Positions 46,445-55,390 of a DNA stretch of 64,000 nt are shown here, one piece after another. The notes under the pieces were generated by a model. That model searched no databases. It saw only the letters and a list, made by a program, of their open reading frames with translations, and was not told the origin of the DNA. Positions within the stretch are counted from its first letter, which is position 1. Every line of letters starts with the position of its first letter. The position numbers were made by a program, and so were the translations under genes. Where the stretch lies: positions 28,962 to 92,961 of the forward strand of contig CAJHAA010000012.1 in NCBI GenBank assembly GCA_904846265.1. The letters run 5' to 3'. Source of the DNA: Psychrobacter immobilis (GTDB lineage: Bacteria > Pseudomonadota > Gammaproteobacteria > Pseudomonadales > Moraxellaceae).

Positions 46445-48106
46445 TTAGGCTAAAATACGCCAAACGACAACCAAAATAGCCAATATATAAAAGATAGGCG
46501 AGAGCCAGCCAACAACCTGTGTTGCAATGGCAATGAAAATGGCAAAACCTGACAGTGCTAACCAATCTCGGCGGCGATCATTAAGCATATCCGCACGAAT
46601 TTGTTGTATTTCTCGCAGTTGACTGTCTTGGCGTGATCCTTGTGAGGCAAGGCTTTGTAAGCCTTGATCCAGTAGCTTTGGAATATCAGTCGTCGATAAT
46701 AAAATCTCTGGTAACTGCTGACGCAGCTGTTGTAAATTACGCATCGGATCGAGCTGCTCTTTAATCCAACTGCTTAAAATCGGCTTGGCAAGTGACCAGA
46801 TATCAAGGTCAGGATACAAGTCGCGACCGAGTCCTTCAACATGAACCAAGGTTTTCAATAGCAGCATGAGTTGCGGCGGGATACTCATATGGTGACGACG
46901 AGCGATATCTAAAATTTGCATTAAGACACCGGCAAAGTCGATATCATTGATAGATTTTTGCAGCATTGGACCAACCGTGCGTTTCATATCGCGCATTAAG
47001 GCATGCTTGTCTGTATTTGGTGGAATCCAACCGGCACGGCTGACGATATCAACCATCACCGTAAAGTTGTTATTCATCACCGCCAACAGCATGCGCGCGA
47101 CGATAAGCTGATCGTCTTTTGATAGCGTGCCCATGATGGCACAATCAAGTCCGATATAGCGTGGTTCATGACCTAAGTCAACCGCTGCCATATCTGCGGT
47201 GAGTGTTTTAACCGGCGGTGTCTCTACAAACACATTACCCGGATGCATATCGGCATGGAAGAAGTTGTCGCGGAATACTTGGGTAAAAAATATCGTTAAG
47301 CCTTTTTCTGCTAGTGCTGCTCGGTCGTAACCAAGTTGATCAAACACTGCAACTTGCGAGATAGGAACGCCTTGGATACGCTCCATGACCATCACATTTT
47401 TGGCAGAATCATAGACTTCTGGTACATACATCAATGCGGAACCCAAGAAGTTGTTGCGCATCTGAGTGGTATTGTCTGCCTCTAAGGTCAAATCCAGCTC
47501 GTTTAACATCACTTGGCGATAGTCTTCGACAATATCGACGATATGGATGGCACGTGCCGCTTCAATACGCGCTGATGCCCAATTGGACAGCTCACGTAGC
47601 AGCTCAAAATCAGCAATGATGGTGGTACGAATATCAGGACGCACTACTTTTACCACCACTTCACGACCATCATGCAGCGCAGCAGTATGTACTTGGGCAA
47701 TAGAAGCCGCCGCTAGAGGTTTGACATCAAAGCGTGCGAACAAGGTGCCAATCGATTGACCAAGACCGTGTTTAGGGTCTTGGATTTGGGTAATGGCCAC
47801 ATCAGAATTGAAAGGTTTGACTTTGTCTTGTAGTTGAACCAATTGCTCGATAATCTCAGGCGGCACTAAATCGCGACGCGTTGACAGCAGTTGGCCAAGC
47901 TTTAAAAACAGCGTGCCCATGTCTTCAAGCGCATATTTAATCGCATTGGGTTGGTGTTTTTTACCCCACGCCGCTGGATGTAGGCGAATTAAACGCGCCA
48001 AAGGTTGCAGCTGTGGCGCGTCTTCGATAGAAAGATGAGTATCGATGCGATAAGTTGCGGCGATACGCCAAAGCTCAAGTAAACGGGCGCGATGAGATAA
48101 TAGCAT
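46445..48106 (-). CDS. ubiB: Ubiquinone biosynthesis atypical kinase/ATPase UbiB
   Basis: Membrane-associated ABC1/ADCK-type kinase-like ATPase that supports coenzyme Q synthesis. From ATG 48106 the protein has 553 residues: the KxGQ motif in LFLKLGQLLSTRRDLVPPEIIEQL, the Ala-rich nucleotide loop PLAAASIAQVHTAAL, catalytic-loop FFHADMHPGNVF, and two C-terminal hydrophobic segments (LSGFAIFIAIATQVVGWLSPIFYILAILVVVW). An in-frame GTG 16 codons upstream exists but lacks a ribosome-binding site. Last of the ubiE-ubiJ-ubiB run (minus strand). Confidence 0.94.
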   Translation of the reverse strand: MLLSHRARLLELWRIAATYRIDTHLSIEDAPQLQPLARLIRLHPAAWGKKHQPNAIKYALEDMGTLFLKLGQLLSTRRDLVPPEIIEQLVQLQDKVKPFNSDVAITQIQDPKHGLGQSIGTLFARFDVKPLAAASIAQVHTAALHDGREVVVKVVRPDIRTTIIADFELLRELSNWASARIEAARAIHIVDIVEDYRQVMLNELDLTLEADNTTQMRNNFLGSALMYVPEVYDSAKNVMVMERIQGVPISQVAVFDQLGYDRAALAEKGLTIFFTQVFRDNFFHADMHPGNVFVETPPVKTLTADMAAVDLGHEPRYIGLDCAIMGTLSKDDQLIVARMLLAVMNNNFTVMVDIVSRAGWIPPNTDKHALMRDMKRTVGPMLQKSINDIDFAGVLMQILDIARRHHMSIPPQLMLLLKTLVHVEGLGRDLYPDLDIWSLAKPILSSWIKEQLDPMRNLQQLRQQLPEILLSTTDIPKLLDQGLQSLASQGSRQDSQLREIQQIRADMLNDRRRDWLALSGFAIFIAIATQVVGWLSPIFYILAILVVVWRILA

Positions 48107-48149
48107 GAGGTATGGGTACTCTAAAGAAAGTCGAAAATAGGGTGGGCAC

Positions 48150-48200
48150 TGCACTTATTTATAAACTGTGCTTATCTATAAATTGCACTTATCTATAAAC
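48150..48200. repeat. Three 17-bp tandem units in the ubiJ-ubiB spacer
   Basis: TGCACTTATTTATAAAC, TGTGCTTATCTATAAAT and TGCACTTATCTATAAAC follow each other without gaps at 48150-48200, each differing by 1-4 bases. Confidence 0.9.
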
Positions 48201-48243
48201 AGTGCTGTCGATAATAGGATTTAGCGATCATCGACGACAACAG

Positions 48244-48948
48244 TTATTGATGAAACGAGTTATTGAGAAAGCGTGCCTGTTCATCTTTGATAGCAGCAAG
48301 TTTGGCCTCTTCACGTTCGACATCAGCCCGCAGCTTTAATAGTTGCTGCTTAAGATCGTTTACTTCTGCTGTCTCGATAGGATCAGGAGCACTATTACCA
48401 GCCACCTCATTAGCCCAGTCGCTGACATCGTCAAAAGCGCGTTTGGCACTATGGCGCCAGCTACCTTTTAGCTGTGATATAAGTATATGTAACTGACTGG
48501 CCATCGGTTTACCAATAAATGGCTCAAGCTGTCCTGCGACGTCTGGATCGAAACCTGCGACCAGTTGTTTGAGCTGCATTAGTACCTTGTAATCACCCGC
48601 GATAGGCAGGTTGCCCTCAGTGCCACGCATCAGATTCAGCAGTTGCGCTGCGTTATCTACAGTAATGGTACAGTCTGGACGACTATGACCAATCCGTGCG
48701 CGCTCCATACTGGCTTGTTGGTGCTCGTTCATCGCGCCACTTTGCTCAAACACACTCTCGGTTGTCACCGGCTCAAAACGTAAACGCTCATGAGTGAATA
48801 AAATATCCAAACGAATCTCAGGCATTGCCATATTGAGTCGCAACACTTTGCCAGCAAGCGGTGCCAATCCTGATTTGGTAATCTCATCACTAGCAATAGC
48901 AAGGTTAATCAGCTTTTCGGCACCCGCCAAAAGTAGAACAGTCAGCAT
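48244..48948 (-). CDS. ubiJ: Ubiquinone biosynthesis accessory factor UbiJ (SCP2 domain)
   Basis: Lipid-binding scaffold of the aerobic Ubi complex. The 234-residue protein has an N-terminal SCP2-like sterol-carrier domain (LRLNMAMPEIRLDILFTHERLRF, DCTITVDNAAQLLNLMRGTEGNLPIAGDYKVLMQLKQLVAGFDPD) and a C-terminal coiled coil (NDLKQQLLKLRADVEREEAKLAAIKDEQA), the typical UbiJ/YigP layout. It lies between ubiE and ubiB, the same order as in E. coli, which supports the call. 119 bp separate it from ubiE. Confidence 0.9.
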   Translation of the reverse strand: MLTVLLLAGAEKLINLAIASDEITKSGLAPLAGKVLRLNMAMPEIRLDILFTHERLRFEPVTTESVFEQSGAMNEHQQASMERARIGHSRPDCTITVDNAAQLLNLMRGTEGNLPIAGDYKVLMQLKQLVAGFDPDVAGQLEPFIGKPMASQLHILISQLKGSWRHSAKRAFDDVSDWANEVAGNSAPDPIETAEVNDLKQQLLKLRADVEREEAKLAAIKDEQARFLNNSFHQ

Positions 48949-49067
48949 AAGGCTCTCGCATAGTCAGTTGAGCGCCTTAAAAGAGCGCATCATTTGTAAA
49001 GGTAAGTTGCCACCACTTTACGTGATGGCATGTCTATTACTATGTAATGTAATTTAAAAACTTAATC

Positions 49068-50192
49068 TTACGCTTTAAAGCCGCGATGGACAGCGACAAT
49101 ACCAGCCGTCAAGTTATGATAATCACAATTTTCAAAGCCCGCTTGCTGCATCATTTGTTTCAACGTCTGTTGATCAGGATGCATACGAATCGATTCGGCC
49201 AAGTATTGATAACTCTCAGAATCATTGACAATCAGCTTGCCCATAAGAGGTAAGGCAGTAAATGAGTATAAATCATAGGCTTTAGACAATGGCTCAAATA
49301 CAGGTTTTGAGAACTCCAAAATTAATAAACGACCACCTGGCTTCAGCACACGGTACATCGATTTTAACGCAGCATCTTGGTCTGTGACATTACGCAGACC
49401 AAAGCTAATAGTGATTAAGTCAAAGCTATTGTCATCAAATGGCGCGAGTGTTTCTGCATTGGCAAGTACAAAATCGACGTTGTTGCAGCCAGCATTGATT
49501 AAGCGTTCACGACCGACTTCGAGCATGGCGGCATTGATATCTGATAACACCACATGACCGTTTCTGCCGACTTCACGGCTAAATACTTTGGCCAAATCAC
49601 CCGTACCACCAGCGATATCAAGCACATGTTGACCCGCACGCACGCCTGACAAGCTAATCGCATAACGCTTCCATAAGCGATGAATACCGAAGGACATTAA
49701 GTCGTTCATGATGTCATATTTTTTGGCGACTGAGGTAAATACGTCCGCCACGCGCGCTTGTTTTTCAGCCTTATTGACGGTCTTGTAGCCAAAATGCGTT
49801 TCTTCATTACCATCAACATCAGGTGTATGCGGATTATTGATGTCATCACGCTGGTTAAAAAGCGTTTGTTTGGCGGTTTGTGTTTGTGCAGATGCATTGT
49901 CTACAGTGTTGCTGCTGGTATTGTTATTTGGCATAGTGGTTTGTTGGCCTTGTGGCGTTCCCGTTGGTAGGTCTTGGACTTGTGTAAAGTCATTTTTCTT
50001 GCTGTTTTCGATGCCAGCATCAATACCCATATTAAGCGTGCTATTAGTCTCATAGCTTTGACGTGCTTGCACTTGTGCCGTAATATTTTGATTGTGGGTG
50101 ATGCTATCTCTGACCAATTTATCTTGTAAATGACCATTGATAGTAGGTTTTTGATTGAGATGCGCGTTGTTATTATGGGTGTTATCGGTCAT
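49068..50192 (-). CDS. ubiE: Ubiquinone/menaquinone C-methyltransferase UbiE with long N-terminal extension
   Basis: SAM-dependent C-methyltransferase of the quinone ring. Residues ~128-374 match UbiE fully: [48 protein letters not shown] loop [50 protein letters not shown], ending [15 protein letters not shown]. The first ~125 residues are an unusual Asn/Gln/Thr-rich extension ([20 protein letters not shown]) absent from the 251-residue E. coli enzyme. The start at 50192 is supported by AGGA 7-8 nt upstream, so the extension is probably translated. First gene of ubiE-ubiJ-ubiB. Confidence 0.93.
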   Translation of the reverse strand: MTDNTHNNNAHLNQKPTINGHLQDKLVRDSITHNQNITAQVQARQSYETNSTLNMGIDAGIENSKKNDFTQVQDLPTGTPQGQQTTMPNNNTSSNTVDNASAQTQTAKQTLFNQRDDINNPHTPDVDGNEETHFGYKTVNKAEKQARVADVFTSVAKKYDIMNDLMSFGIHRLWKRYAISLSGVRAGQHVLDIAGGTGDLAKVFSREVGRNGHVVLSDINAAMLEVGRERLINAGCNNVDFVLANAETLAPFDDNSFDLITISFGLRNVTDQDAALKSMYRVLKPGGRLLILEFSKPVFEPLSKAYDLYSFTALPLMGKLIVNDSESYQYLAESIRMHPDQQTLKQMMQQAGFENCDYHNLTAGIVAVHRGFKA

Positions 50193-50273
50193 AGCATTAT
50201 CCTGTTATTTACTTTTATGATTATTGGTTTGCAAGGTATAAAATAGCAGCTAACCAAGCAAATGATGCGTATA

Positions 50274-50984
50274 TCATACACCAAACGTCATTGGCTTACC
50301 GCCATTATCCGTCTCATGAACACGGTCAATAATCTCAAGCTCACGCTCACAAAATGGTTCAATAAAGCCGCTGACACTTTTTAGTGGTTTCATCGCTTTA
50401 AAGCCTGAATCGATAAATTCATACAAAGGCTGATAGTTGTAACGGTAGGCGGTGCCTTTAGCCAAGGCAAAGGCTTTTTGCAACATAAAAGAGTTTATAT
50501 ATTTATCAGTACGATAGCACACCTCTTTTAAATTACCGATTTGGATACGTCTGGTGTCGGCTTCGTTGACTACGCGATAGGCGGTCAGCATGTTGTCTTC
50601 ATTAATAGCCAAATCTTGAGCCAATAGCCATTCTGCTAAATGTAAATCCAGCTCTATCGCTAAGATAGCTGCTTGTATCGCCATGCTGCCGGTTTCTAAA
50701 GCCGCTGCTGGCGCAAAACGCTCGACTTTTTGTGCCTTGGGTACAATGCGTTCTAACTGTTTGGCCAACAATTTAAACTCATCGCCGCCATACAATTGTG
50801 TCAAAAAATAATCTGCCATTAATTGATTTTGAGGTTGTTCAAACAAGTCTTTATGAGTGTTCTGAATACGATCTCGTTGCCAAGCTTGCACCTCGCTGAG
50901 TTTATCGTTTAATGGTAAATTTTCATGATAAGGCAGTGCCCAAAAACGGTTCAAATGTTGTTGTAAATCGGCTAAAGAGGCCAT
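50274..50984 (-). CDS. Conserved hypothetical protein (possibly the Moraxellaceae FFLEE-motif family)
   Basis: A 236-residue, mostly helical cytoplasmic protein without signal peptide or membrane segment. Recognisable blocks are RIQNTHKDLFEQPQNQLMADYFLTQLYGGDEF and ERFAPAAALETGSMAIQAAILAIELDLHLAEWLL, plus RRIQIGNLKEVCYRTDKYINSFMLQKAF. The YFLTQLYG stretch resembles what I remember of the 'FFLEE motif' proteins of Acinetobacter relatives, but I cannot confirm it. No catalytic motif is evident. It lies upstream of ubiE on the same strand (81 bp) and divergent from pap. Confidence 0.65.
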   Translation of the reverse strand: MASLADLQQHLNRFWALPYHENLPLNDKLSEVQAWQRDRIQNTHKDLFEQPQNQLMADYFLTQLYGGDEFKLLAKQLERIVPKAQKVERFAPAAALETGSMAIQAAILAIELDLHLAEWLLAQDLAINEDNMLTAYRVVNEADTRRIQIGNLKEVCYRTDKYINSFMLQKAFALAKGTAYRYNYQPLYEFIDSGFKAMKPLKSVSGFIEPFCERELEIIDRVHETDNGGKPMTFGV

Positions 50985-51237
50985 GGTCAGTAAACCTGCA
51001 TAAAAGTAAAGAGGGTTAAAAGGTTGCGAATAAAAAGCTCAGAATAAACCATGTTTTATACTTTTGGTTTTTGTATTTACAGAGCGTGATTACAGCATGT
51101 GTCTGAGATTGTGTTCACCTTAAAAGAAAATAAAGCAGAATACAAATGCCAAACTGTTACATAGCAGCGTTATTTACCGAATTGCTGCAATGCTATGATG
51201 ACGCTAATACGCTTTCAATCATAGGATGATGACAGTT

Positions 51238-53037
51238 ATGAGCAAAAATAATAAGACGACTGAATCCACCGCACCACAAGCGCTAAGTGCACAATTTAGT
51301 GAGCAGATTATCGATGAACGCTTAACTCCCGATCCTCTGAGCCAGTTTTCTATGGACAAAGATGCACTGAGATTGGCACTGGTCACGGCCCAATATGCTC
51401 TACGAGCAACGCGGCAACAGACGCCGCCAATCCTCAATAAACCAACAGGGCTATTGGTATTGGTCAATGGTATGGAGCAGGCAGGCAAGGGCACTGCTGT
51501 CAAGCAATTGCGCCAATGGGTAGATCCTCGACTACTTAAGGTTGAGGCAACCGTTGGTGATTGTCCCTTATCGTATCAGCCGATTTGGCAGGCACATACC
51601 AAGGCGTTACCCCGTCATGGCGATGTGATGGTTTATTTTGGCAACTGGTATGCGGACTTGCTTTATAACGTCATGCGTATGGCAACGTCAGACAATGACA
51701 ATGACAATGACAATGACAATGACAATGACAATGACAATGACAATGACAATGACAATGACAATGACAATGACAATGACAATGACAATGATAAGGAACAGTC
51801 AAAAAATCCAAAATCAAAAGGCACAAAGCCTGACCATGACAAGTCTGACAAAGAAAAGTCTGCCAAAGACAAAGCGTTACCGATTGCGCAATGGCAAGCA
51901 TATTTACAGCAGCAGCTTATTAAGCTACAAGCATTCGAACAAGATTTAGCTGCCAATCAAACCCGACTGCTTAAATGCTGGTTCCATGTCGATATCGAAA
52001 CGTTGCAAGCGCGATTGAATGACGATGAAGCCGATCCGCAGTTTTTATACCAAATTGACTGGAATAGTAAAAAAGTTATCGAAACCTTTAATCAAGTGGC
52101 TACCGTTCTGCTACGCCAGCAAGATGATTGGATCATCATTGATGGTGATGACAAGTCAGATGCGGCTGACCATTTTTGCCATGAAGTGCTACAAGCGATG
52201 CAAACCGCGCTAATGAGTAGTAAAATCGATATAGTAAACACCTCTGATAAATCAAAGGTTAAGAAGCAAGCTCAGCAAGCACTCAAATCAGCAAAGTTTG
52301 AACCTGTAAAAATTCCTAAATTTTTAAAAGATATCAATGATGCAGAGATTGATAAGTCGGACTACCGTGATGCGTTAGTAGAAAAACAAGTTCGCCTTGC
52401 CCAGTTGCTGCGTGCGCGCAAAGGGCGTCATATCGTTTTTGCCTTTGAAGGAATGGACGCTGCTGGCAAAGGTGGCGCGATTAAAAGATTGGTGGCGCCG
52501 CTCGACCCACGCGAGTATCAAATTTATAATATCAGTGCGCCAATGTTATATGAGCTGCAACATCCTTATCTATGGCGTTTTTGGACCAAACTTCCGAACG
52601 AGCAAACCGACCGTATTAGCCGTATTGCCATTTTTGATCGGACTTGGTATGGGCGCGTTTTGGTTGAGCGCATTGAGGGTTTTGCCACGGATGAGGAATG
52701 GCAGCGTGCTTACGATGAAATCAATCGCTTTGAGGCGGATTTAGCCGCGGCGGGGACAATCGTTATCAAATACTGGTTGGCTATCGATAAAAAAGAACAG
52801 CTTAAACGTTTTGAGGCACGTCAGGAGACACCGCACAAGCAGTTTAAGCTGACGGACGATGACTGGCGTAACCGTGATAAATGGTCGGATTATGTGCAGT
52901 CTGCGGCGGATATGCTGGCACGTACCGATACAGAGTACGCACCGTGGTGCGTCATCGCGACCAATGAGAAGCGTCAAGCACGTTTGGATGTTTTAGACCA
53001 TGCAATTAAGCAACTATCAGCGGTGTGTGGCAGCTGA
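51238..53037 (+). CDS. pap: Polyphosphate:AMP phosphotransferase (two PPK2 domains)
   Basis: Transfers phosphate from polyphosphate to AMP to make ADP. The 599-residue protein has two PPK2 units: an N-terminal one with a divergent P-loop (LVLVNGMEQAGKGTAVKQLRQWVDPR) and a C-terminal catalytic one with FAFEGMDAAGKGGAIKRLVAPLDPREYQ, FDRTWYGRVLVERIEGF (lid Arg/Asp) and KYWLAIDKKEQLKRF. The duplicated layout is that of PPK2 class II Pap (Acinetobacter, P. aeruginosa). The N-terminal domain is interrupted by (Asp-Asn)16 plus a Lys/Asp/Ser-rich stretch, about 70 residues in all. The ATG at 51238 is preferred because AGGA lies 11 nt upstream; an ATG at 51226 is in frame. Confidence 0.93.
   Translation: MSKNNKTTESTAPQALSAQFSEQIIDERLTPDPLSQFSMDKDALRLALVTAQYALRATRQQTPPILNKPTGLLVLVNGMEQAGKGTAVKQLRQWVDPRLLKVEATVGDCPLSYQPIWQAHTKALPRHGDVMVYFGNWYADLLYNVMRMATSDNDNDNDNDNDNDNDNDNDNDNDNDNDNDNDNDKEQSKNPKSKGTKPDHDKSDKEKSAKDKALPIAQWQAYLQQQLIKLQAFEQDLAANQTRLLKCWFHVDIETLQARLNDDEADPQFLYQIDWNSKKVIETFNQVATVLLRQQDDWIIIDGDDKSDAADHFCHEVLQAMQTALMSSKIDIVNTSDKSKVKKQAQQALKSAKFEPVKIPKFLKDINDAEIDKSDYRDALVEKQVRLAQLLRARKGRHIVFAFEGMDAAGKGGAIKRLVAPLDPREYQIYNISAPMLYELQHPYLWRFWTKLPNEQTDRISRIAIFDRTWYGRVLVERIEGFATDEEWQRAYDEINRFEADLAAAGTIVIKYWLAIDKKEQLKRFEARQETPHKQFKLTDDDWRNRDKWSDYVQSAADMLARTDTEYAPWCVIATNEKRQARLDVLDHAIKQLSAVCGS
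51691..51786 (+). repeat. Hexanucleotide tandem repeat (GACAAT)16 inside pap
   Basis: Sixteen uninterrupted GACAAT units, 96 bp, encode (Asp-Asn)16. Because the unit is six bases, changes in copy number keep the reading frame and alter only linker length. Confidence 0.97.
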
Positions 53038-53662
53038 TATGTGATTGGTCATTATTATATATTTAACGTTAAATAAATTCAGGGAAAGAGAGTATAATGC
53101 AGCGTTACAGCAGGATGTTTTCTAACACATATGCTGGCAGTTACAAATCTTGCAATATCATCATGCATTATGCGCTTATATTTAATATAATAGGCGCGTA
53201 ATAGCTCCTGCTGTGCACGAAACTCATTCATTCACTCACTCACTGAGTGAGTAGAGTGTTTTTACCCTTTGACACAGACATTTTAATCACTCTGGTTAAT
53301 AAGTTTGGCAAAGGTTCTTACAATAGCAGTTATTAGAACCAAAATTATTACTACGACATCTCTAAGCCGCAAGCTGCTGTAATCAGACGATTTGGCAATA
53401 TTCCTTGCGGCTTTGTGACATATTGAGTGATGTGTTTTATCTTATTTGCTGCCTTTACGCAAAATTGAATACGAGTAAATAAAAGGTAAGCGCTAGGGTA
53501 GAGCACCAAGATAGCAGTAAGAAAAACCGTTTTTTAGCAAGCATATTGCGCGTTTCATATACGTTATATTAATGTCAGAAGCTATCACGAGCATTATTAA
53601 TAGCCGCGCAATGTCATCAACCGCCTATAATTTCAATCAGCTTACGCAGGACGTATCAACGT
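53038..53662. other. Long structured intergenic region pap-pit
   Basis: 625 bp with no convincing gene. It contains a TATAAT at 53093, inverted repeats that could fold into a compact RNA ending in a terminator-like palindrome (to 53263), then GGTTCT/AGAACC (53313-53318 / 53335-53340) and AAGCCGCAAG/CTTGCGGCTT (53364-53373 / 53404-53413). The rest is AT-rich and includes the pit start region. Confidence 0.55.
53105..53263 (+). ncRNA. Candidate structured small RNA (unassigned)
   Basis: After a -10 TATAAT (53093-53098), a 9-bp closing pair ACAGCAGGA (53107-53115) / TCCTGCTGT (53206-53214) encloses an internal hairpin ATTATGCGC/GCGCGTAAT (one G-U pair). A perfect 9-1-9 palindrome ACTCACTCA-C-TGAGTGAGT (53234-53252) with T5 after it could be the terminator. 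No clear -35 is seen. It does not resemble 4.5S, tmRNA, RNase P or 6S. Confidence 0.35.
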
Positions 53663-55270
53663 ATGGGTATCAGCAACAGTTCTACAGAGCCAGTCAAATC
53701 AGTCGGTTCTATGAGAATAAATCTATTTTTTGCCATTTTACTGATTGCGATGACCGCCTACTTTTTGTGGTGGGGTCTAGATTACACGATGCGTCAACAG
53801 ACGACGCTATTTATTGTGGCCACCGCTTTTGGTGTCTTTATGGCATTCAATATTGGTGGTAATGATGTCGCCAACTCCTTTGGTACCTCAGTGGGTGCAG
53901 GGACGTTGACTATCCCGCAGGCGCTGGGTATCGCAGCGATATTTGAAGTGTCCGGAGCCGTACTGGCAGGTGGTGAAGTCACCGATACCATTCGAAGCGG
54001 CATTGTCGATTTAGATGGTCTTTCAGTAACGCCCAACCAATTCATTTATGTCATGCTGTCAGCGCTCATCGCTGCCGCATTTTGGCTGTTATTTGCCACC
54101 AAAAAGGGTCTGCCCGTTTCGACCACGCACGCCATTATTGGCGGCGTTGTTGGTAGCTCTATTGTATTAGGTATCACGTTAGGTGGTACTGAAATGGCAT
54201 TATCAACGGTGAATTGGAGTACGATTGGCACCATCGCGATTTCTTGGGTATTATCACCGCTATTGGGCGGCGTTTTGTCCTATGTATTATATGGACAGAT
54301 TAAGAAAAACATCATTGAATATAATGATAGAACAGAGGCGCACATTGCGACTTTAAAAGGCGACAAAAAAACCTTAAAACAAAACCACAAAGAATTTTTG
54401 GACGGTTTAACAGAATCAGAACAACTTGCCTATACGTCAGCGATGTTGCGTGATCAAGAAATCTACAAAGATGATGATTGCGATGTTGAAGATTTAGAGA
54501 CTGACTACTATAAACAGCTCTATGAGATTGAAAATGAACGCAGCAACCTTGATACGCTAAAAGCGTTGAAGCAATGGGTTCCTATCATTGCGGCTGCAGG
54601 CGGCGCGGTCATGGCCTCTTTGGTCATCTTTAAGGGTCTAAAGAATGTCAATAATGGCATGACGACGCTGCAAGGCTTTTTAATCATGGGTATGATCGCA
54701 GCGCTGGTGTGGCTTGCGACCTTTATCTATACCAAGAGTATCCGCGGTAAACATAAAGAGGATTTGACCAAAGCGACGTTTATTATGTTTAGCTGGATGC
54801 AAGTCTTTACCGCCTCTGCTTTTGCCTTTAGCCACGGCTCAAACGATATTGCCAATGCAGTCGGTCCTTTTGCCGCGATTATGGATGTTATCCGTACCAA
54901 TAGCATTGCGACTGAAGCCGCTGTACCACCTGCTGTCATGCTGACCTTTGGTGTTGCGCTTATCGTTGGTCTTTGGTTCATCGGCAAAGAAGTCATTCAA
55001 ACGGTTGGTACCAACTTGGCAAAAATGCATCCCGCTTCTGGTTTTTCAGCTGAATTGGCTGCGGCTGCAGTGGTAATGGGCGCATCAACCATGGGTCTGC
55101 CCGTCTCAAGCACACATACCTTGGTCGGTGCAGTACTGGGTATCGGTATTGTCAATAGAGACACCAATTGGGCGTTGATGAAACCTATCGGTTTGGCATG
55201 GATCATTACTCTTCCTGCAGCAGCGGCAATGTCTGCAATCAGTTATATCATTTTGGTCAATATTTTTTAA
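53663..55270 (+). CDS. Inorganic phosphate transporter, PiT family
   Basis: Cation-coupled low-affinity phosphate uptake in the inner membrane. The 535-residue protein has the two family signature repeats: FNIGGNDVANSFGTSVGAGTLT near the N-terminus and SHGSNDIANAVGPFAAI in the second half, each followed by GLPVSTTHAIIGGVVGSS / GLPVSSTHTLVGAVLG. About ten to twelve membrane segments flank a hydrophilic central loop (about residues 210-310) rich in Lys/Glu/Asp. AGGA lies 11 nt before the ATG. It follows pap, so phosphate uptake and polyphosphate use are neighbours, but the 625-bp gap argues against one transcript. Shared terminator downstream. Confidence 0.93.
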   Translation: MGISNSSTEPVKSVGSMRINLFFAILLIAMTAYFLWWGLDYTMRQQTTLFIVATAFGVFMAFNIGGNDVANSFGTSVGAGTLTIPQALGIAAIFEVSGAVLAGGEVTDTIRSGIVDLDGLSVTPNQFIYVMLSALIAAAFWLLFATKKGLPVSTTHAIIGGVVGSSIVLGITLGGTEMALSTVNWSTIGTIAISWVLSPLLGGVLSYVLYGQIKKNIIEYNDRTEAHIATLKGDKKTLKQNHKEFLDGLTESEQLAYTSAMLRDQEIYKDDDCDVEDLETDYYKQLYEIENERSNLDTLKALKQWVPIIAAAGGAVMASLVIFKGLKNVNNGMTTLQGFLIMGMIAALVWLATFIYTKSIRGKHKEDLTKATFIMFSWMQVFTASAFAFSHGSNDIANAVGPFAAIMDVIRTNSIATEAAVPPAVMLTFGVALIVGLWFIGKEVIQTVGTNLAKMHPASGFSAELAAAAVVMGASTMGLPVSSTHTLVGAVLGIGIVNRDTNWALMKPIGLAWIITLPAAAAMSAISYIILVNIF

Positions 55271-55335
55271 CACGTACGCTTATTAAAGTTTTTGTTTAAG
55301 TCTTATTTAACGTTATTTATAAGCATGTTTCAAAT

Positions 55336-55375
55336 AAAAAACGCTTATCAGCATCATGCCGATAAGCGTTTTTTT
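55336..55375. terminator. Bidirectional terminator between pit and the alaA fusion gene
   Basis: Stem AAAAAACGCTTATC (55336-55349) / GATAAGCGTTTTTT (55361-55374) with an 11-nt loop, between convergent genes. Confidence 0.88.
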
Positions 55376-55390
55376 ATGTCAAATTAAGGT

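Noticed and set aside
51691..51786. Tandem repeat considered as CRISPR or as a phase-variable switch
   Set aside because: There are no spacers, and a six-base unit cannot shift the frame.
51638..51956. Open frames reading (Met-Thr)n, (Ser-Leu)n and (His-Cys)n across the pap repeat
   Set aside because: They are translations of the GACAAT repeat in other frames; the pap frame has both PPK2 domains.
53105..53263. Candidate RNA considered as 4.5S (SRP) RNA
   Set aside because: The conserved GGAAGGAAGCAGCC-type apical loop sequence is absent.
53400..53430. Pho box upstream of pit
   Set aside because: TGACATATTGAGTGAT does not show the two CTGTCAT-like repeats with 4-bp spacing.
53572..53862. 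96-codon plus-strand open frame overlapping the pit start
   Set aside because: Overlaps the clear PiT N-terminus in another frame and has no family features or ribosome-binding site.
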